From: Isoetes taiwanensis
Lineage: Eukaryota; Streptophyta; Lycopodiopsida; Isoetales; Isoetaceae
DNA length: 64,000 bases
Assembly (NCBI GenBank): GCA_021234155.1
Contig: JAJEKV010000035.1
Span: forward strand, 6,819,891 to 6,883,890
Direction of reading: 5' to 3'
Shown here: one piece after another, positions 12,294 to 23,739 of the stretch
Layout: each line of letters begins with the position of its first letter
How positions within the stretch are numbered: position 1 is the stretch's first letter
The notes under the pieces: generated by a model
Database searches by the model: none
The model's input: the letters and a program-made list of their open reading frames with translations, nothing else
What the model was told of the DNA's origin: nothing
Translations under genes and position numbers: made by a program

Positions 12294-12461
12294 AAATCTT
12301 GAATTTTGGGACTCGGACTGAAAATGGGACTCACACACCATAAAAGAAATTTCTGAATTGATTGCTTGAATAGAATTACACATGACACACATAGAATTGG
12401 GTTACTTGTTTTCCTCATAAATTTTACAAACCACTAGTTGAGAAAGTTTTCAAACTTCTCA

Positions 12462-15410
12462 ATATTATGCACCCTCATACAATGATATAGCATGGAGGTT
12501 GCTCATGGCCTTGTCCATCTCCTTTCTTGGGATCTTGTGTGTGTTGTCTTTTGCAATGTGAGAACTTGGATATGACCATACCACACACTCCACCAATTCC
12601 CTCCTTTGAGGGTCAGCATAATTTGCCCTCCACTTCTTCTCCCAGCAGTCAGTGTATTGCTCCTTCAAGTTGCCCTTCTTGTGCCTCCCAATGGGCTCCC
12701 AATATTGAATTTGGAATCCAGGACGCAACTCCTCTCCATCGAGGCATAGTGGTGGTCACATCGAGAGTGCCACCCCTAACCATATTGGACAGTCCTCATC
12801 ATCAGGCCTTACTAGCACAAAGTATCCTTCCTTGATGTCCTCAAAGGGATCCCACTCATGAAGATCAAACCACTTCGGCTTTGAGGCCTTACTTCCCACA
12901 AACCACTTGGAACCCTTGTTGGGACCCAAGTGAGCATTCTTAGACGTGCTTGCACCTTGAGAACCCTCCCATCTTGACTCGGCAAGAACCCGTCTCTTAG
13001 CTCCCTCCCACATGGTGTTCGGTTTCTAAGCATGTCACAACTTTCTCCCAAAGACTTGATTAGGAGTCCATTTGATTTTTCTTAAGAGTGGAGGTGTGCT
13101 TTCCATTTTGAACATCATCCCGGTCGTTATGTAATCCTTGATGCCCTTCACCGGGGTTGGCTAGAGTCTTTGACTGTCTTGAAGGGAGGTAGTGGTTTTG
13201 GCTGCCCTTTAGGAATGAGAACTTCACCAAGAAAGCACCCCTTTGCCACAACTTCGATACCTTGTACAGGCATCCACAACTTGTCACCGGTCTCCACTTA
13301 TATTGCATGATTGGTATTCCATCCCTAACCCAAAACTTGAATTGAAGTGGCTTTGTGTGTCTGTCAACCGGTCCTTGCCATCTAGCAAGTATCCTTCTAC
13401 AAATGATTTCCAATCTGCAACCTCATCCATCAAGAAAGCCATTGGGTTGGGGTCAATGCGCTCTCAAACACATCCATTAGTTCGGGGAGAGTGGTCACGT
13501 TTTTCTCTCTTGAGCTTGGTGGAGAAAGTTCCAAAGAATCCATCTATATCATCATCGTATGCCCAACCATCATGAATCCCACTTTCACAACTTTGAATAC
13601 TCCCACCTTCTTTGTCAAGTATGACATTGCCCCAAACATCCATCTATTCTTGTTTTCTTTCCAACAGTTGTCCAACCGAACACATAGCTCCTCGCGGTGA
13701 TTTCTCAAGTAAGGGGAAATCATCCCAAGTCCTCCTTGATTCACTAGACACCTTGGATGTGAGCTTTTTTTTATCGCCTTTGGTAACAAAGCGGTTGATC
13801 ATCCATCAAAGCCTCAAAAATGGGTCTTTGAAGGGGAATACCTCCTCCCTTCTATCGATCCTTTCTCTAGTGTTCTCGGGCACTTGAAAATAGAGCTCAC
13901 ATGGAAGTTTGGATCATCTCTCCATAGATCAAGCACAAAATGACCATATGTTCCAGTTCCATGACCATGTGTTAATACACCCGCCGGACTTACTTTCATC
14001 CGAAAAGCGTTTTTGACAACGCTTGGGTAAAGGATCTAGCTTTGGCAAGAAAGTCTTGTGTTGGTCCATCTTATCATGAATTATACACAAAAATTTGTCC
14101 TATTTGCATCTCGGAAAATGTTCTCCCGCCAATACAACCTGTCTACATGATATTTGGTCCCTTTGGTGATCTGCCAAATTGCTCCCTAATTGCCATTCTT
14201 TCTTTCTCTATTGCAGTTGATGCAAGTGTATCCTTGAGTTGAATGCAAGTGTTGCACTTTGAGAATGGCATGTGTTGTAGGACACTCACGTCCGAGAAGT
14301 GAGTGCTCCATAACTTGCTGAAATGTGATTGAGAAAGAGGCCTACCTCCAAGTAGTTTCTAGGATGGAGTTGACCTCCTTAAGGCACTCCTTTTGGATAT
14401 AGTGTTGTGGCAACACTCTTTGCACCACTCGCACACCGTGCTCGCGTTCACCTTCGACTTGTGGGGCATAGATTGAGACATGTATCTCACAAAGCTCTCG
14501 AAGACTGCATTGCTCTAGGTTTCAAAGTGAGTGCATTACCATGTTGGAACAAAGTGTGCCCTTTTCTAACCTGCTCCCAAAGATTCGTAAAAATGAAGAC
14601 TTGCTCACCCCAAGAATCCATCTCAATGCTCTCATACATACCTTCATCCCCTCAATTGATATAGCGGCCGTCCGTGTTTTCATCATATATTTGGAATTCC
14701 TACACAAGGAGTAAATGAAATTAATCCTATCTTTTTGAAGTTTGTCCAATGTATTGGGACCTTATTATTCCACGAGGTCATCCACATTGTAATGCCTTTG
14801 TGCAATCTAGGTTGCAACACTCTTGTCCCCTAATTGCCTCCGGGTTTTCTTTGGTTGGTGCCATACTTTCCATCCTTTCTAAATATTTGTCACTTCTAGG
14901 CCTCTTGGGCACCTTTTGGCTGCCTTTTATGAAAGACATAGCGTCTCTTCCTTGTGATCAAAGGATGCTCATCGACCACCAAATCTTCCACATGGCCTTG
15001 GGTGGGCCTTGGGGGTGTGTAGTTCAAGAGGGCATTCTAGAGTATCACCATTCTTGTGTGTAATAAATCTAATTGGCCATCTCAATCGAGCTTGGGACTC
15101 CAGCAGCCCCGAGCACACAATGCAATCACTAGAGCTTCCACGGGACATGATAGTATCAACCGATAAGAAGCTTCACAATGCCAACTCCAAGATGTTCATC
15201 TCCCAGCCTCTCATCATTCACACTATCAAATGGATCAACTGCAGTTATTATGCCCTCTGCAAATACCGTCTGGTTGCAAGGGTGCAACAAAAGGCAACCC
15301 ATCTTCCTCCATTGGAGCCTAGGGCAATGGCCTCCTTTGGAATTCCCTGGCTCCATTTTACTCATCTCACATGCTCCCTGAATGAAAAAGCTCACATTAA
15401 AACCATATAG
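12462..15410 (-). pseudogene. DUF7869-like transposase-type gene, frame-broken
   Basis: Read on minus from about 15410. First comes an N-terminal segment with VFAEGIITAVDPFDSVNDERLG (15160-15400). A Cys-containing block with the VCMRALRWILGVSKSSF pattern follows at about 14560-14640. Then VCEWCKECC (about 14430) and a block of the type LWSTHFSDVSVLQHMPFSKC with a CxxC (about 14240-14320). The catalytic-like core has KVSPAGVLTHGHGTGTYGHF (13940-14000), LDNCWKENKNRW (about 13650) and VGFMMVGHT (about 13560), the family's D-N-C / ENKN / FLMVGHTHEDID landmarks. The C-terminal half includes WKSFVEGYL (about 13405) and YFVLVRPDDEDCPIWLGVAL (about 12780), ending near 12462. Order and spacing match one protein of about 950 residues. 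Several frameshifts and stops make it inactive. The family is widespread in plants and animals, and a DDE-type transposase role is my inference. Confidence 0.7.
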
Positions 15411-15690
15411 CCCCAAACACCACAAATATGACCATATGAACCATATAAAACCATACAAACATATTAAATATAATCATATTAAATCATACAACCATATTAA
15501 CTAAAATCATACAACCATATTAACTAAAATCATATAACCATATTAAAGCATACAACCACACTCATTCTAAACCATATGTAAACATTGTAACCATTGAAAC
15601 CATATTAAATACAACCATTGAAACCATATTAAATACAACCATTGAAACCTTATTAAATACATAAGATAACATATATAAACATATAACCTA
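15408..15690. repeat. AT-rich degenerate tandem repeat (ACCATATTAAA type)
   Basis: About twenty loose copies of AACCATATTAAATNNA-like units run head to tail. They lie just upstream of the minus-strand transposase-type gene, so they would form part of its 5' region. Confidence 0.65.
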
Positions 15691-15699
15691 CCCTTTCAT

Positions 15700-15910
15700 A
15701 TTTTGTCATGGCCACGTGGCGCCTCTCAGGCTGAACCGCGGGTACGCCTTTAATCCAGCGCCACGTCATGGAGGGCATGGCCTGCGTGACAATGGTTTTA
15801 TTATTGCACTTTTATTTAGGTTCGAGGGTGCGGTAATTAACCGCACCCTCTTCCTCTCCCAGACCATTCTTCCTCCCCTGTTTTCTCGATCACTCTTCCT
15901 CCCCCTGTTT
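15700..15910. promoter_or_regulatory. Candidate divergent promoter with G-box and 27-bp hairpin
   Basis: This GC-richer stretch lies between the minus-strand transposase-type gene and the plus-strand cargo. It has a CACGTG G-box (15713-15718) and a second GCGCCACGTC near 15760. A perfect inverted repeat lies at 15824-15850 (arms GAGGGTGCGGT and ACCGCACCCTC around AATTA), followed by CT-rich sequence typical of plant 5' leaders. Promoter function is inferred from position and motifs. Confidence 0.4.
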
Positions 15911-16199
15911 CCTTAGGCTTCGCTTCATGCCGTCGAGGGCGACGATCGAACCGAGCGATTCCAGCGCCATCTTATGACAGCAGCTTGGTCGACGGATCAG
16001 GACGCTTCCAGCGCCGAAGTTCTCGCGCAGATTCATTGTTCGAGCGGGCGTTACCGCCTGAGAAGAAAGTGAGGCCCTTTTTAGTGCTGCTTTTTAGTTT
16101 TCTGTAAGTCCTTTAGTGCATTTTTACTTATATTCTGTTGTTAGAGGCTCTTATTAATCCCTGATACAATTTACAGCCCGACAAATCCTTATTCACGCT

Positions 16200-16620
16200 T
16201 TGTCAACGACTATACCCACATGGAAGCGAACTCGGAAGCCTCCTCCTCATCCAGCAAATCTTCCAGGTATGTTTTTGTAATATCATACCCTTTTTTAATC
16301 TCATTTTTCTGTACTGTTCTCCACTGTTCTCTGTACTGTTCTCCACTGTTCTCTGTTTTCTCATTAATCTCATTAATCTTTGTATTGTTTTCTGTTTTTT
16401 GTTATCTTTTTCTTGCTTGTGGTTGAATTGAATACATTGTACAGGCACAAGTGAGAATAGTGGTTAGAGTAGTAGCAAGCAACCGAGATAGAAATCATCA
16501 GAGACTGGTGTTAGGAAGTAAGATATTGCAGAGCATTAACAGAAAATAACTAGGAATGTCTTTCTCCCAAAGAAGAACTCGAATAGGAATTGCTTCCACG
16601 GAATCTCCATTTCTAACTCA
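16200..16620 (+). other. Possible first exon of the plus-strand cargo unit
   Basis: An ATG at 16220 opens a short Ser-rich stretch (MEANSEASSSSSKSSR) that ends at a consensus GTATGT donor at 16268. A pyrimidine-rich tract and a TACAG acceptor follow at 16440-16444. The acceptor side reaches a stop after three codons, so the coding role is doubtful; a spliced leader is possible. Confidence 0.25.
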
Positions 16621-18060
16621 CAAGAAATCCTTTAGTAGGAGACATGCGAAGGGAGTGGCGAGTTGAGAATACTTCAGCTTGCCAACGGTCCGGGAAGTAC
16701 GGGCCTTCTTCTCGACTTCATGAGTCGAGAACTTCTCGATTTCAGGGCAGAAGAGGGAGTGTACACTCTGGATGTTGGCGAGGTTGAGGGATTCTCGACT
16801 TCGCGATTGGAGGCCGCGGCTACCCAATGTCTTCACATTCTTTAGAACCCTGTTTGCGGCCTTCACCATTTCGTGAGTGAGAATGTGATACCCGCCAATG
16901 GCCCACAGGTGCCTCCACCCGTCCTGAGCCACTCTCCTTCGAACCATGCTCGCCGAATATTGCGAAGAGGACTGCTCAAGCCCCGGGTGGAGGCCTCGAC
17001 GGCAACCCCCGAGGTGCTGGCGGCTTTCGACTTCGTGAGTCGAAAACGCGAACTCTAGTGCACTCTAGAGCTGGCTGCCGGGCGATCTCAACCACTCTCC
17101 TTCTATCTTCCTCGGACATTGCGAAGGGAAGTGGCGGATTTGTCTGCGGAGCCAACTTTAACCAATTCTCACGTTGTGATGCGGTGGCCTCTACCCAATC
17201 AAAAGACCGTCTCCTTCGAACCATCTTCGCCGAATATTGCGAAGGGATGGGCTCACGATTGGGTGGAGGCCTCGGCGACTAACCACAGAAGTTGCTGGCT
17301 GCTTTCTCGACTTCGTGAGAAAACGCAGCTCTAGTGCACTCTAGAGCTGGCAGCTGTGAGCCAGTCTTAAACACTCTCCTTCTATCTTCCTCGGACATTG
17401 CGAAGGGAAGTGTTTTATTTGTCCGGGCCAACTCTTAACAATTCTCTGTATTGTGGTCGTTGATGGCCTCTACCCAATCAAAGACCGTCTCCTTGAACCT
17501 TCTTCGTGAATATTGTGCGAAGGGGATGGGCTCACGATTGGGTGGAGGCCTCTACAACAACCTGAGGGGAAACCACGAGCTTGTTGTATGCATTCTCGGC
17601 TCGCCCGAGTGGGAATGCCTTACCCAACCGGCACTCCATGTGTACTAACAGGAGTTACGGATGGCCAAGGCATTCTCGACTTGCGGAGTGAGAATGTAGA
17701 AAGAAGCCAAGCATTCTCGACTACAAGTCGAGAATCCCTTAGCCGACCAATTCTCACGTGAATGCGGTGGTGGCCTCGACCCGGTCAGTCACTCTCCTTG
17801 AACCATCTTCGCCGAATATTGCGAAGGGAGGGGCTGACGGGGTGGGAGGCCTCTACAACTAACCGGGGAAACCTGAGAGAGGAAGCCAAGGCTTGCATTC
17901 TCTACAAGTCTTTGCACTTTCTATTCTCCATTTTTTAGTCCCAAGTGCCTCTAGCCACATGCGAGCCACTCTCCTTGAACCATCTTCCTCGAATATTGCG
18001 AAGAGGAGTGGTTGGACGTGGATGGAGGCCTCGGACTAACTACAAGAGGATGCATTTGAA
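16620..18060. repeat. Degenerate tandem array, about 280-bp period
   Basis: The block CTCTCCTTCGAACCATCTTC-GCCGAATATTGCGAAGGG-ATGGGCTCACGATTGGGTGG-AGGCCTC (or a close variant) recurs at about 16930, 17210, 17485, 17785 and 17970. Between copies lie palindromes of the CTCGACTTCGTGAGTCGAG type. Each block itself holds an inverted CTTCGC/GCGAAG pair. Unit lengths vary by deletions. No continuous ORF crosses the array. Confidence 0.7.
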
Positions 18061-18880
18061 CCGCATCTCGGGCCTTAGTCCTAGCCTGATCTATGTACAA
18101 CATTCAAGTAAATGTGATCCATGAAAAACACACCTAAAACGGAACTGTTCTTTACCTCGATCCATTGTTTCCTTTGCAGCATCTCTCAACCCGAAGAGTA
18201 AATCATCTATCGAAGTTGAAAATGCTCGACAAAGAAACAATGAATCCGTCGAGCTTATCGGCGGTTCCATTATTTAAACACATACGGCATGTTCTACAAG
18301 CGAAATAACATAGGCATTTCACGCGGTAATTCCTTGGGCCATCAGTATCCACGGATCCCGCAGCCTCACCCGAGTCTTTGCTTCTTACGCTTGGGTCTCT
18401 TCAAGAGTGTATTCGCATCTAATACTTGTATCAACTGCGATTTCAGTATCCCCGATTCCATGGCGCGCGTTGTAGAGTTCTGTAATGCAGGCTCCTCTCC
18501 GCTTCCTACCTTAGCTCGTGCTCATCGATCAAATCAACGCGCTTGCAATAGGACGCGGTCGGGAAAAAAACACATATGCAAAGGTATTTGTTAGCAGCTT
18601 ACCGCGTCATGGCGCCATTCAGGAAGTCGCTAGCGATTCGATGCTCCCCCTCCAAGTCGAGGTCCCCAATGCCGAGGGGAAGATAAACTACGCTCCGCTC
18701 ACTTAGTCCCTTGATGTGATTAAATTTGAAATAGTGTTTGGGGCGGGCTAAAGCCGACCGTCTTTGTACTTTAGCCCGCTTCTTTTCATAAATGATTGCA
18801 TGTCCTTAAGTTCAAACTAAAAGAACACGCCCGATCTTTTTACATGCAGGTCCTAAAACTCACAACCCAGCGGAGGAAAC
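18060..18880. other. Cargo-side stretch without an identified gene
   Basis: ORFs of about 60-100 codons (18289-18594 and 18518-18706, plus) have a coding-like GC content. Neither has a recognisable motif. They may be decayed 5' exons of the gene that follows. Confidence 0.3.
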
Positions 18881-20179
18881 TTAATTTCTGAGAGGGTGCT
18901 AAGAGGATGAGAGGGCATATAGACATGACTCCGCCCAAGAAGCTTTAGGCCGGAGGGGATGCTTCTACCAAATGGGCAAAGAAGAAGAAGAAGACAAACA
19001 CCCCTGTGAGCTCGAGGTTTTTCTTTTGTCGGAATACCTGGCGATCCATCCTTTCTTCTTGCAAAGATTCACCTCGGACTCACCGGTGATCACCGGGCCA
19101 AACTCCATTCTTCGTCATCGAGGGATTTGGAGACGAGCTTCTTGAAACAATGGCAGATTCTTGGTGGTATGTCGAGGTATCGACAAGTGGGAAGGAGAAA
19201 GATCTGTTTCTACACCAAAGGGACAAGAAGAGCTCAGGAGACAAGTACAAGAAAATCGGTGTTGTGCTCTCCGATCTCTGCGCCCGATTGAAGCATTTAA
19301 CACTACATGTCGGGGACTGCGGAAAGAGTAAGTTCTATCGCACCAAAAAATTAGCAGTTTCAAATTATTCTCACTCTTCCATGAGCAAGGCTAAGGGCAC
19401 CGAAAAAAGGCCGGCGCCTTTAAATTGTCAGAACCTTGGGTGGAAGGATCTGGAAGGGATGAAGGAGGCGGAACCCTAACATCCGGGGAGCTTGGTATGG
19501 AGATTTCAGAGTCGGGAAAAACATTTCAATACGGGGGAGCTTCACTTCTACTGTGCTGAAGACTCTACAACACTCTACAGTGGGGAATGAAGTTGTGGTT
19601 CATACACAAAAAAGTCCACCAAAAAACAAAGATGGGGATGATGACACCACACGGGAGGAATCAGATGACGAAGGAGACGAAGATATGGTCGAGTCCCCAA
19701 ACCTCGATCCAGATGATCAGATTAGGATTTCACAGAGAGGGGCACAGAAAATGGAGCGTCTAGCTCAGTATTATCCGTTGGGAATATCACACAAGCTGCT
19801 CTTTGGACATTAGGCGGCTGAAGGTTTGCACGGAGATGCCGCCTTGTTCAACCGGGGGAATTTAATCCAAACACATGCCGGAGATTCGAACACGATGGTG
19901 CGACATCCTGTTGCAGATCCAATGCCTGCGGATGTCATACCTTTTAGCAGATCGACAGGTGAGTTGTTCAGCTGGAAGTCTGAGGAAGATCTGAAGGGAA
20001 AAGAAGTCCGGTTCTGGGTTGTAGACGGTCAGCATTCAGTGAGGGCGGCTCAAGTATTGCAGACGGAGAAGGAGGTGCCGCAAAGGATCAAGGATAGATA
20101 TGCCAAGCGAGAGTGCGAGTTCTTTCGGCGGAGACGCCAAAGCAATCGGCCAAGATTAGCCAATGCCCGAACACAATAG
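18880..20179 (+). pseudogene. DGQH-motif protein, N-terminal part (transposon cargo)
   Basis: Coding-like sequence begins after a TGCAG acceptor near 18849, with a basic patch (WAKKKKKTNTP at about 18975). In another piece of the same frame come FFVIEGFGDELLETMADSWWYVEVS (19110-19185) and a Lys-rich block. After a frame change near 19500 there is an acidic segment (KNKDGDDDTTREESDDEGDED), then NRGNLIQTHAGDSN (about 19845). VIPFSRSTGELFSW precedes RFWVVDGQHSVRAAQ at about 20010-20055. The pattern of a VIPF strand followed by VVDGQHSxxAA resembles the ParB/sulfiredoxin fold and the DGQHR motif of DndB-like proteins. Interruptions: a stop near 19087, a stop at 19496 region and TAG at 19811-19813. 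Biological role unknown. DNA binding or nucleotide hydrolysis would be expected of a ParB-like fold, but that is inference. Confidence 0.5.
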
Positions 20180-20199
20180 CGCAGCGAAGTGCCGACTAC

Positions 20200-20625
20200 A
20201 CGAAGGTAAATAACTCTCGAATCTTTCCATTCTCGACTCGCGAGTCGAGAAAAGCCCCTACCATCCTAACATTTGCCGATTATCATCGGGGTTTTTCGAC
20301 TCGCGGTCGAAAGCAAAAGCAAATACAGAAAATCAAAGGATGTGGAGCTTCGACTCGCGAGTCGAAAACCCTTAGCCGATAAAAAGAAAATTAGACATTC
20401 AAAGGGACTTTCTCGACTCGCGAGAAAGCCCCCGCCATCCTAACATTTGCCGATTATCATCGGGTTTTTCGACTCACGAGTCGAGAAAGCGGTGGTATCT
20501 GAAAAAATCAAAGGATGCGAGCTTTCTCGACTTCGGAGTGAGAAACCGAGAGAAGTAAAAGAAAATTAGACATTCAAGGGACTTTCTCGACTTCATGAGT
20601 CGAAAACCCGGCTACTATTTATTTC
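20200..20625 (+). repeat. Palindrome cluster (GACTCGCGAGTC core), six to seven copies
   Basis: Palindromes at about 20230-20253, 20294-20314, 20349-20369, 20408-20428, 20466-20489, 20522-20545 and 20582-20606, all variants of TTCTCGACTCGCGAGTCGAG. Longer flanking text also repeats (CCATCCTAACATTTGCCGAT twice, and AAAGAAAATTAGACATTCAA twice). The cluster falls exactly between two coding-like blocks, so it may sit in an intron. Confidence 0.75.
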
Positions 20626-22250
20626 TTGTTTATTCGGGTGTTTGTAGATACTTTCATGCTCGACATTGGTACATTGTGCGAATGCATCCTATATCGACAG
20701 ATCATACACGCTAGGCAACAGTGGAAAGCATTGGGTTGTCCTCAGCGTCCTAAAGGAAACAGGGCTCCCTCGGATAAGTGGAAGACCTTTGAGAAACTAT
20801 GCAGATATGTTCTGCTGGAGGGACAGGAAGATGACGAGGGAGAGGAAGAAGAGGAGAAGAAGAAGAGAACACCAAGGAAAGGCAGGGAGTCTCTCTCAGA
20901 CCAATATGACCTCATTCTTAGCACTGAGGCGGTCTGGGAGAAATGGAATGACATATGGGCTCAATGGACAAGAGGCAAGTTGAAGGACAGCAATGGAGAA
21001 TTTCCAAGCAGGCCGGACCCCAAGTTGTTTGACAAGCGGTTCATGAAGAGGATACGAGGGCCTCACCGGACAAAAAACGCTTGACCTACAAGGCAAAATC
21101 TTGGAGGGAACAATCCTGCTAAGGAAGACCAGGAGTTCTAAATTGCAGGACGCAAAGGATTATGCCACAGTCCTAAAGCGACAGCGTGCGTTAGAAGAAG
21201 GCATCACGGAGTTCTGCAACGTTGCATCTAATGAATACCATGATTTTGATTATTACAAGGAAAAGGCTGCCCTTGATGAGGAAGACATGAAGGAATTGAA
21301 CCGTCTATGTCAACCCTACATCAACACCAAGCTGAAGCGTAACGTCAAAACCCTTCCTTTCCCTGAACGTGCTATGGCAATTCTGAAAAGGAAGCTTGGA
21401 TTCGGGTGGTCCCATTTAAATGACGATAGCTCCCCATTTCTTGTTACTTTGGGACACAAAGGGATTTGGTGATGCAGGCGGCACTGGACCCGTGGCACTA
21501 TTTGCCATCAATATGATCGAAGACCCCACCCTTTTTTATGACAAAGCTGACATAGAGCAGTGGTACAAGACGTGTCTGGACATGACCGACCTGGATACTT
21601 TCAGTTTCCTTGTCTTTTTGCATGCCGGGCAATCAAACAAGCGATGTCTCCCAATGGGCGGTGATATTAACTTCACCAACAAGATCATGCACTCCATATC
21701 TGAACTTGATCATGAGTGCGGACTTGGCTTGCCGAAGGCACCAAGCTTGCCAACATAGTTTTGGTTTTGATTTCAAGATCGGCGGTCGACTGGATAAGTG
21801 GTGGTCTAGCGAGCATCATTATCTCGACAAGTTCATGATCTCTCAAGAGCAGATGGAACCACGGAAGGGGCGAGGTTTATGGAGGATGTTCCATCGATGG
21901 GCGTCGGCAAAAGATGGTGCGACCGGTCCTATACATAGAATTCCTATCCGGCCAAGAGTTATCAAGTACTTCATAACCAAATTTTGGTCGAGGAAGATCA
22001 AATTGTATGCGAGTGGTACATGAATGGCACTGTTCTCTCGGGGGCTATCTTTGCATTTTGGAATGAAACCTATATCCGTGGTTGGAAATAAGGACATGGT
22101 TGAAACCATTCGGTCATACACGGATACGCTTCATGAGCATTTCAAGGGGAGGAAGACAAATGGAAGCGATAAAGGCGGCGAGGGCGAGGGAGACAAAGGC
22201 TGGCGGAGGCGAGGATGTCGAAGGTTTGGACGAGAATCTCAATAAAACAT
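20626..22250 (+). pseudogene. Cargo gene, second block (continuation of the DGQH protein?)
   Basis: Successive open pieces: 20690-21081 (an acidic run EDDEGEEEEEKKK, then STEAVWEKWNDIWAQWTRG), 21050-21471 (KDYATVLKRQRALEEGITEF; YINTKLKRNV), 21470-21758 (GGTGPVALFAINMIEDPTLF; FLHAGQSNKRC) and 21710-22020 (FKIGGRLDKWWSSEHHYLDK). The last piece reads DQIVCEWYMNGTVLSGAIFA near 21996-22055. The pieces overlap with frame changes at about 21070, 21465, 21750 and 21990. Composition is that of one large soluble protein continuing from the DGQH block across the palindrome cluster. I do not recognise the family. That both blocks are one gene is inference from orientation and spacing. Confidence 0.45.
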
Positions 22251-22567
22251 TATTGAAAACCCGAGATTGAGGTGAGTTTACTTTGCTCTATCGGTGTTTC
22301 TCGACTTCGCGAAGTCGAAAAACTCGTTCCTTTCAATACCTTTTCTTTTCATTCTCGATTTCGCGAGTCGAGAAACTTCGTTCCTTTTCGGCGGATGTCA
22401 TCATTTCGGGGAATTCCAGCTCAACGACTCGGATCATTGTCATTGGGGCGGTTCACATTGCGAGGAGAATGAAAAGGACAAAGACAATCGAGCAAGACAC
22501 GCTCCACGCCCGGAAAAGAACTTTGAAAAGATAATGATCCGCATTTAGATCCCGATGAACCGGAAAT

Positions 22568-23115
22568 ATGGTCGAGCCAAACTCCAATCGGGATCAATTT
22601 GGTCCCACCAAGCTTGTAATATTTGACGTCAATGGAGTATTAGCTGTAGTATACCACGACAAAGGCGTCCCGAGATTAACACCTCATGAGATCCCAATGA
22701 AAGCAGAGCATAAAATAGTGTATCCAAGGCCTAGAGCTAAAGGAAATTATTGGACCGGTGCCCAGCGCGACTGGATTCGAAGTGGGCATATGGTCTTGTA
22801 TGGCAAAAGAAAAATATTGTCAATGTTCTTGGTGTTCTCGGCATTTCAGTTTTGAAGTTCAAGTTCGGTTTGGGGAAACGAAAGGGTCGAGCATGTGAAG
22901 GACCTCGATCCAGCCATCACAAAGGGAAGCCTATAATGGTGAAAATTTTGGGCCGGGGTTTATGAGCAATTCGAGGACTATGGCAAACACAACACGCTGA
23001 TCATAGGCGACTCCGCCTATAAGTGCTATCATAACGCCGCATAAAATACAATCATTGCTAAGCCATATCGACCTGAAGAATATGAGGCGGATAGGTGGTT
23101 GTCCTTAGGACTCTG
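22568..23115 (+). pseudogene. FCP1/NIF-type HAD phosphatase domain (transposon cargo)
   Basis: Pieces in three frames follow the order of an FCP1-homology (HAD) phosphatase. HAD motif I region: KLVIFDVNGVLAVVY (about 22610-22660), where the second acidic position is Asn, as in some plant FCP1-like proteins. Then a YPRPRAK piece, FEVGIWSYGLVWQKKNIVNVLG (about 22776-22840; normally VGVWSS...NV), a KGKPIMVKNLG-like piece (about 22920) and NTLIIGDSAYKCYHN (about 22990-23037; motif III), then IIAKPYRPEEYEADRW. At least two frameshifts and one stop (TAA at 23042) break it. An active copy would dephosphorylate phosphoserine or phosphothreonine on a protein. It follows the DGQH gene on the same strand, so it is probably cargo of the TIR element. 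Confidence 0.65.
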
Positions 23116-23359
23116 TCTGTCTTGGCGGAATCCCTCTTCGCCATTCTTGTATGCCCGATGTGCTTTACGAACTATCCGAGCCTCACGGAACCCGATCCGA
23201 GAAACAAGCCGATCATGAAAGCTATGGGCGACAAATACTTTGGTGAACAAGAAGAGTGACCAACTTCCGGATAGTCAAATTGTGTGAATATTGTAATCGA
23301 GCGTGAACACATGTATTGACCATTTTGTAATGAATATACTTGTATATTGAGTTTTTGAT

Positions 23360-23615
23360 GCCTTTTCGACTCACGAGCCGAGAAAGGCATGCTGTCGTCG
23401 GTTGATGAAATGCTTGTACAATCTATTATGATAATGCTTGTACATTGGGTTTCTGGGCCTTTTCGACTTCGAAAGTCGAGAAAGGCATCTTGATTGTCTG
23501 ATTGACAAAAGCATTTGTATGCTTCCGTGTGTGATTGGATGCAACCATATTCTAATGAGAATGGTTGTACTTTGACTTTTATGGGCCTTTCTCGACTCGC
23601 GAGTCGAAAGACACT
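23360..23615 (+). repeat. Palindromes in the 3' part of the TIR element
   Basis: Three further copies, at about 23365-23389, 23459-23483 and 23588-23611, each following a similar run of GTTGTAC/TTGTACATTG. They lie downstream of the FCP1-like relic in non-coding sequence. Confidence 0.7.
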
Positions 23616-23739
23616 ACTCCCACGTCATTGGATGCGGTTGTATGGAATGAATGTTCTCCGTTGTAATTTGATTTCAACATTCTTTTCTTCGTTTTGACTA
23701 ATGGCACCGTAATTGTTAATCATACTCTCCTTGCTCAGG

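Noticed and set aside
20200-20625. Regularly spaced palindromes that might look like a CRISPR array
   Set aside because: Plant nuclear context; spacers are themselves repeated and irregular in length, repeats vary, and no cas genes are present.
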